NCBI GenBank assembly: GCA_958444395.1
Contig: CAUCOL010000040.1
Coordinates: 1-9,614 of the forward strand
From: an uncultured Lachnospiraceae bacterium
Lineage (GTDB): Bacteria; Bacillota; Clostridia; Lachnospirales; Lachnospiraceae
Reading direction: 5' to 3'
Length of the DNA stretch: 9,614 nt
Made by a program: the position numbers and the translations under genes. Positions 7,037-9,614 of this stretch are shown here, piece by piece (within the stretch, counting starts at the first letter, position 1; every line of letters begins with the position of its first letter). Under the pieces are notes generated by a model, which had not been told where the DNA came from, ran no database searches, and was given only the letters and a program-made list of their open reading frames with translations.

Positions 7037-7579
7037 CTAGTTTTTATAAAATGCAAGCTCTATATTGCAACCATAATTCCTGCCGCCGTCTCCGCCGGTA
7101 ATTTCCCAATCAACAACCTTAATAGTACAATCCTTATACTTTCTATAAATTTCCTCTGCAAGATCTGCACTTAAGTTTCCTATATCACTATAATTTCGAT
7201 CAAGAACAACCCTATATGCAGGTTCGCTGTTATAGTCGAAGTATTCAACGCTTAACGTATCTTTACGACGCATACACCCTAACGCCTCTTGACGAGTAGA
7301 ACAACCGCCTTGCGTAGTAGGGTAAGTTACACCAACTACCTTAGTATGAAATCTTGCAATTTCAGACAGAGGAGCGATAGCGGGATCGGGAGAGGCAGGG
7401 GATAACGACGCTACAATATCGACGATCCAACCAATACAAAATAGCCCGCAGGTAAAAAGATAAAGAATACCTAAAGCAAATTGTTTCTTGTAAAAGCGAT
7501 AACCGCCGCACCAACCGAGAAATATAGCAATCAAAACGCCTTTACTATCGTTACTTGCATTATTACCAAATATTACCAT
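7037..7579 (-). CDS. Membrane protein with TM2 domain fused to a HIRAN-like domain
   Basis: The function is unknown. Residues 12-58 of the 180-residue product match a TM2 domain: two membrane helices (about 14-26 and 36-56) joined by GGYRFYKKQFALGILYLFTC. A proline-rich linker follows (60-72), and residues 77-178 look like a HIRAN domain (FHTKVVGVT, RQEAL, IGNLSADLAEEI, and the end ITGG...NYGCNIELAFYK). HIRAN domains bind DNA ends or damaged DNA in known helicases and also occur alone or joined to TM2 in bacteria. The frame is open up to 7714, but the ATG at 7579 has GAGGA 8 bases upstream and starts just before the TM2 domain. It lies between the repressor and the integrase on the same strand, so it is probably expressed in the lysogen. 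That position is typical of conversion or superinfection-exclusion genes. Domain calls are from pattern recognition; TM2 is the surer. Confidence 0.8.
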   Translation of the reverse strand: MVIFGNNASNDSKGVLIAIFLGWCGGYRFYKKQFALGILYLFTCGLFCIGWIVDIVASLSPASPDPAIAPLSEIARFHTKVVGVTYPTTQGGCSTRQEALGCMRRKDTLSVEYFDYNSEPAYRVVLDRNYSDIGNLSADLAEEIYRKYKDCTIKVVDWEITGGDGGRNYGCNIELAFYKN

Positions 7580-7783
7580 GATGAAATCCTCACAATCAAT
7601 TTTATAATAATGTCTGCGCCCGCCATACATAAGGGGGGGATCGCATGATAAAGAAATATATTTGTTTTGATAGCCCAAAGGTTTACGCCATATATTACCG
7701 GGCAACAAACACAATATATTACAATATTATGTTTGCTGCCCACACTAAGTTATACGTAATAAGATAACGCAACCGGCGGGCGT
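7580..7783 (-). other. Intergenic region between repressor and TM2-HIRAN gene
   Basis: No gene is supported in these 204 bases, apart from an upstream extension of the TM2-HIRAN frame without domain match. It includes the inverted repeat at 7700-7741 and a run of seven G at 7634-7640. I found no clear - strand promoter close to the TM2-HIRAN start, so read-through from the repressor promoter is possible. Confidence 0.45.
7700..7741. repeat. Inverted repeat with AT-only style loop
   Basis: GGGCAACAAAC (7700-7710) and GTTTGCTGCCC (7731-7741) are complementary at 10 of 11 positions. The 20-base loop is almost all A and T and partly self-complementary (AATATATT, AATATTAT). There is no T-run on either strand, so a binding site or cruciform is more likely than a terminator. 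Confidence 0.5.
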
Positions 7784-7784
7784 T
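7758..7784 (-). terminator. Weak candidate terminator after the repressor gene
   Basis: On the - strand AACGC (ending at 7780) pairs with GCGTT (ending at 7766) across a 9-base GC-rich loop, overlapping the repressor stop codon and followed by ATCTTATT. The stem is only 5 bp and the tail is interrupted, so termination would be partial. Confidence 0.3.
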
Positions 7785-8215
7785 TAACCAACGTCGCTAT
7801 TTTTGGTGTCGATTGGCGGGTATAGTCTTTCTAATTCCTGCGGATCGTCCGGGATAGCGGCGTTATTTTCATTAAAGGCATTAGAAAAGATATTGTAAAT
7901 TGCCTGCCGCGTTTCCGGATCCAATTCCATAAAACCGCGAATAATAGAAATTTCGGTTTTATTAAGTTTATTCGCCTGCGCGTACTCATCTAATGAGAAA
8001 GTAGCAGGATCTATAAACATTTCCCCAGATCCATTGCGGAGCCAATCGGGATTTACGTTGTATTCATTACATATAAGATTAACAACGCTACCTATTGGCT
8101 CATTCCTGCCGGTTTCATAATTGGCAACCGCATTTCGCTTTATTCCGATACGTTCGGCAAATTCTTGTTGAGTAAGTCCAAGCGCTTTTCTAAGCTGCTT
8201 AATACGCTCATTCAT
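7784..8215 (-). CDS. cI-like XRE-family repressor of the element
   Basis: This is a helix-turn-helix DNA-binding protein expected to hold the rightward promoter silent and keep the element integrated. It has 143 residues. The HTH_XRE domain covers about 4-63 (IKQLRKALGLTQQEFAERIG, recognition helix around KRNAVANYE, then NPDWLRNGSGEMF). The C-terminal half is short, acidic and partly helical (NKTEISIIRGFMELDPETRQAIYNIF); it has no S24/LexA-type peptidase with a cleavage site and catalytic Ser-Lys. Induction is therefore probably not by RecA-stimulated self-cleavage; it may need an antirepressor or protease. The ATG at 8215 has AGGTG six bases upstream; a GTG three codons earlier (8224) overlaps that site and is rejected. 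Its own promoter and two operators lie just upstream at 8241-8336. Confidence 0.93.
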   Translation of the reverse strand: MNERIKQLRKALGLTQQEFAERIGIKRNAVANYETGRNEPIGSVVNLICNEYNVNPDWLRNGSGEMFIDPATFSLDEYAQANKLNKTEISIIRGFMELDPETRQAIYNIFSNAFNENNAAIPDDPQELERLYPPIDTKNSDVG

Positions 8216-8240
8216 TATGCACACCTCACTTTCTGTTTAT

Positions 8241-8269
8241 ACAATAACACCCGCAAAACAAATTGTCAA
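8241..8269 (-). promoter_or_regulatory. Leftward promoter of the repressor gene
   Basis: On the - strand TTGACA (8269-8264) is a perfect -35, and TATTGT (8246-8241) is a 4-of-6 match to the -10 box, with a 17-base spacer. It would start about 20 bases upstream of the repressor ATG. Its -35 is the left half of the weaker operator dyad, which permits autoregulation. Confidence 0.7.
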
Positions 8270-8283
8270 TTAAAAAAGTCACA
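8264..8283. promoter_or_regulatory. Operator-like dyad, left copy (TGTCAA-N8-GTCACA)
   Basis: It has the same 20-base length and 8-base gap as the perfect dyad at 8317-8336. The right half GTCACA is exact and the left half TGTCAA matches 4 of 6. It overlaps the -35 of the repressor promoter. GTCACAAACT (8278-8287) is also an exact 10-base inverted copy of AGTTTGTGAC (8313-8322). Confidence 0.55.
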
Positions 8284-8300
8284 AACTCACAAAATAAGTA

Positions 8301-8329
8301 TTGACAAAAGATAGTTTGTGACCTATAAT
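8301..8329 (+). promoter_or_regulatory. Consensus rightward promoter of the element
   Basis: TTGACA (8301-8306) and TATAAT (8324-8329) are both perfect, with a 17-base spacer. This would be among the strongest promoters in the window if not repressed. The operator at 8317-8336 covers its -10 box completely, so repressor binding would block RNA polymerase. Confidence 0.92.
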
Positions 8330-8336
8330 AGTCACA
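8317..8336. promoter_or_regulatory. Operator dyad on the rightward promoter (TGTGAC-N8-GTCACA)
   Basis: This perfect 6+6 inverted repeat with an 8-base centre (CTATAATA) encloses the -10 box. It is the expected binding site for the dimeric repressor encoded next door. Its centre is 53 bases from that of the left dyad. Confidence 0.75.
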
Positions 8337-8386
8337 TAAGCACAAGAGAAACACAAAAACCAATAATCAACCGGGAGGACAAAGAA

Positions 8387-8596
8387 ATGAGAACATTTGA
8401 AGTAGGAAAAAGATACGGAGATAACGCAGTAGTATTTGAGATTATAAAGAGAACGGCAAAAACAATTACATACGCACCAATTTACCACGCAGGAAGATAT
8501 AACGAAAGCAAGAGAGAAGAAAAAACGGTAAAGATTCGTGATTGGGGCGATAGAGAAGTATTCTTTACAACAGGACACGAAACAGTAGAAGCATAA
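8387..8596 (+). CDS. Small early protein of unknown function (first gene of the rightward transcript)
   Basis: I do not recognise a named family. The 69-residue product is basic and looks like a compact beta-rich soluble fold (FEVGKRYGDNAVVFEIIKRT, AKTITYAPIYHAG, KTVKIRDWGDREVFF). Similar small proteins with a VGKRYG...TITY pattern occur, to my memory, in Clostridia mobile elements, without known function. The ATG at 8387 has GGGAGG about 10 bases upstream; an in-frame GTG at 8318 lies inside the promoter and is rejected. It occupies the position of Cro or an antirepressor, but I see no helix-turn-helix, so a Cro role is not supported. It would be the first product made after derepression. 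Confidence 0.68.
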   Translation: MRTFEVGKRYGDNAVVFEIIKRTAKTITYAPIYHAGRYNESKREEKTVKIRDWGDREVFFTTGHETVEA

Positions 8597-8715
8597 AGAG
8601 CCGGGGCGAAAGCCCCGGAACACAAAGAAAGAGCTATAATGCAGCCCGGCAATGCCGGAGGGTTCCAAGCCCCTAATGCAGAGGATAGCGAAAAGAAGAA
8701 AAGGAGGCGGCAGTT
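8597..8715 (+). other. Structured gap between early gene and baseplate genes
   Basis: Five bases after the early gene's stop codon is a perfect 7-bp hairpin with a GAAA tetraloop, CCGGGGC (8601-8607) and GCCCCGG (8612-8618). The following bases are A-rich rather than T-rich, so it is not a normal intrinsic terminator; it may stabilise the mRNA 3' end. A second stem, CCGGC-AAT-GCCGG (8646-8658), is followed by GGG...CCCC. The segment is more GC-rich than its surroundings and may mark a rearrangement joint. Confidence 0.55.
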
Positions 8716-8740
8716 ATGGCAAAAGATATGGACGTTTTAA
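8639..8740 (+). CDS. Possible 33-residue basic peptide (doubtful)
   Basis: A short frame starting at ATG 8639 reads MQPGNAGGFQAPNAED, then a strongly basic stretch (SEKKKRRR) and ends in WTF, with its TAA at 8738-8740. The upstream ribosome site is weak (AAAGAAAG). It lies in the same frame as the DUF2577 remnant that opens right after this stop, and overlaps the well-supported start at 8716. I do not recognise it; it could be a real phage peptide or chance. Confidence 0.25.
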   Translation: MQPGNAGGFQAPNAEDSEKKKRRRQLWQKIWTF

Positions 8741-9004
8741 TTAAAACAGAAGTTAGACGCGGACGACCTGTTAATCGCAGAACATTTAACGGAATATGAG
8801 AAAAAAGTAGACATAGAGGACAAAGGAACATTAACGGCACCAACTACGACGAACGCGCAGCACAACCACGAAGTAAAAAGCGTCACGTCAACAAACACGA
8901 AAATAAAAATACATGGGAAACTTAAAAAAGGCGACCTAGTATTAGTATATAGATTAAGCGACGAACAATACGTAATAATTGAAAAATTAGTGGAGGTGGT
9001 ATAA
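8716..9004 (+). pseudogene. DUF2577 / XkdR-like baseplate gene, reading frame broken
   Basis: In PBSX-like contractile phages this gene lies in the baseplate module before the XkdS-like gene. The ATG at 8716 has a strong AAGGAGG eight bases upstream, but its frame stops after 27 residues (TGA at 8797-8799). The family-like sequence lies in the +1 frame from 8741 to 9004, 87 residues: QKLDADDLLIAEHLTEYEKK, a middle part with HNHEVKS, then GKLKKGDLVLVYRLSDEQYV and IIEKL. That frame has no ATG, GTG or TTG start before its conserved part. Dropping one A from AAAA (8743-8746) would fuse them as MAKDMDVLIK-QKLDADDLL. It may be a mutation, a deletion scar, a sequencing error or a +1 programmed frameshift. 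The N-terminus before QKL also seems short. Family call is from memory of the motif. Confidence 0.65.
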
Positions 9005-9433
9005 ATGGGATTGTTTCCGGCATATATCGAGGACGAGGAAATAACGGAAGAATTAGCAGACGATTTAGAAACACCGCACGAATTTGGAATTGATTTTACA
9101 ACCGGGCAGTTAACCGGAATAGTAGTAGAGGGCATAGAGGCTATAAAAGTATGGATCTATATAGCGCTACAAGTGGCGCGGTATAGATATTTTATATGCA
9201 GTTGGCAATATGGCAGCGAGATAGAGGATCTATACGGCAAAGGATATAGCGCAGAACATTTGGAAAGCGAAATAGGCAGAATGATTAAGGAATGCTTATT
9301 AGTAAATGACTACATAGAGCAGGTGGAGGTTACAAATGCGACATATAGGTTAGGACGTTTAAGCGCAACGGTAACAGTAACGACGATATACGACGAGGAA
9401 GTAAGCGAGACATACGAAACGGAGGTAGCGTAA
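9005..9433 (+). CDS. DUF2634 / XkdS-like baseplate protein
   Basis: This is a structural protein of contractile tails, distantly related to the gp25-like baseplate wedge component of T4. The 142-residue product has the conserved core DFTTGQLTGIVVEGIEAIKV at residues 30-49, then ARYRYFICSWQYGSEIEDLY (58-77) and a C-terminal beta region (VEVTNATYRLGRLSATVTVT). The N-terminus is acidic, as usual. The ATG starts directly after the TAA of the preceding gene and uses the GGAGGT at 8993-8998 inside that gene, so the two would be translationally coupled. The stop codon overlaps the next start (TAATG), a tight late-phage operon. Length and motifs look intact. Confidence 0.87.
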   Translation: MGLFPAYIEDEEITEELADDLETPHEFGIDFTTGQLTGIVVEGIEAIKVWIYIALQVARYRYFICSWQYGSEIEDLYGKGYSAEHLESEIGRMIKECLLVNDYIEQVEVTNATYRLGRLSATVTVTTIYDEEVSETYETEVA

Positions 9434-9614
9434 TGGAATATAACAAAGATTATGACACCGTGTTAGAGGATATGAAAGACAGAATAAGCGCGGATATATC
9501 CAAAGACGAGGGAACCTTAACAGCATTCGCATTAGCACCGGCAGCGGCGGAAATAGAGGAATTATATAGCAATTTGGAAGTTGCAGACGAGAACGGCAGC
9601 CCGCTAACCTGCGA
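9433..9614 (+). CDS. Baseplate J-like / XkdT-like protein (N-terminal part, runs off the window)
   Basis: This is the J-type baseplate wedge protein that connects the tube hub with the tail fibres in contractile tails. Only 60 residues are visible. They contain the typical N-terminal signature, where a DxSKxEGT...LAPAAxE pattern precedes a helix (ISADISKDEGTLTAFALAPA, AAEIEELYSNLEV). The ATG at 9433 overlaps the previous stop codon by one base and has GGAGG 7 bases upstream. The order DUF2577, DUF2634, baseplate J is that of PBSX-like phages and phage-tail bacteriocins, which supports the assignment. Fibre genes should follow to the right. Confidence 0.85.
   Translation, partial: MEYNKDYDTVLEDMKDRISADISKDEGTLTAFALAPAAAEIEELYSNLEVADENGSPLTC

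Noticed and set aside
8279..8668. 129-residue - strand frame rich in F, S, Y and C
   Set aside because: It is antisense to the promoter and small early gene; the composition is that of the complement of A-rich coding sequence.
8640..8685. tRNA-like element (GGGTTCCAAGCCCC resembles a T-arm)
   Set aside because: No acceptor stem, D-arm or anticodon arm could be built around it, and the T-stem pairs only three bases properly.
8737..9135. 132-residue - strand frame over the baseplate genes
   Set aside because: It is a serine-rich antisense shadow of the DUF2577 and DUF2634 genes with no ribosome site or family match.

Overview
The window looks like a Clostridia chromosome, most likely Lachnospiraceae. 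This is inferred from the protein sequences, the strong AGGAGG-type ribosome binding sites, the rplM-rpsI pair with a TTG start on rpsI, and a GH42 beta-galactosidase next to a LacI-family regulator. It has two parts. Bases 1 to about 5730 are ordinary host chromosome. From about 5770 to the right edge is the left end of an integrated phage-type element, inserted just downstream of rpsI.

Host part, all on the + strand: the 3' end of uvrB (1-669); a GH42 beta-galactosidase with its catalytic glutamates and zinc-binding cysteines (837-2837); a small three-helix membrane protein of unknown role (2934-3314); a LacI-family regulator with its own promoter region (3544-4563), a plausible local regulator of sugar use; then a perfect TTGACA-17-TATAAT promoter, a structured L13-type leader, rplM and rpsI, closed by a strong intrinsic terminator (5691-5730). 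An imperfect ~53-base direct repeat lies on both sides of the beta-galactosidase coding region.

Element part: leftward (- strand) are a cI-like repressor (7784-8215), a membrane-anchored TM2-HIRAN fusion protein (7037-7579) and a tyrosine recombinase with all catalytic residues (5807-6892). Three TAGGTAACA repeats with an exact 11-base period touch the integrase stop codon and are probable arm-type integrase sites. Between the repressor and the rightward genes is a compact lysogeny switch. It has a perfect rightward promoter (8301-8329), a leftward promoter facing it (8241-8269), and two 20-base dyads of the form TGTGAC-N8-GTCACA, one on each promoter.

Rightward, the switch drives one small early gene (8387-8596). 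After only 119 bases the sequence goes into contractile-tail baseplate genes: a DUF2577/XkdR-like gene with a broken frame (8716-9004), a DUF2634/XkdS-like gene (9005-9433) and the start of a baseplate J/XkdT-like gene (9433 to the edge). No replication, packaging, head, sheath, tube or tape-measure genes lie between switch and baseplate. So the element is either a prophage that lost its middle or a rearranged phage-tail (tailocin-like) locus. The broken DUF2577 gene next to the join favours a deletion. I do not see a clearly new defence or other system. The most unusual items are the switch-to-baseplate junction, the frame break there, and the TM2-HIRAN protein carried in the lysogeny module.
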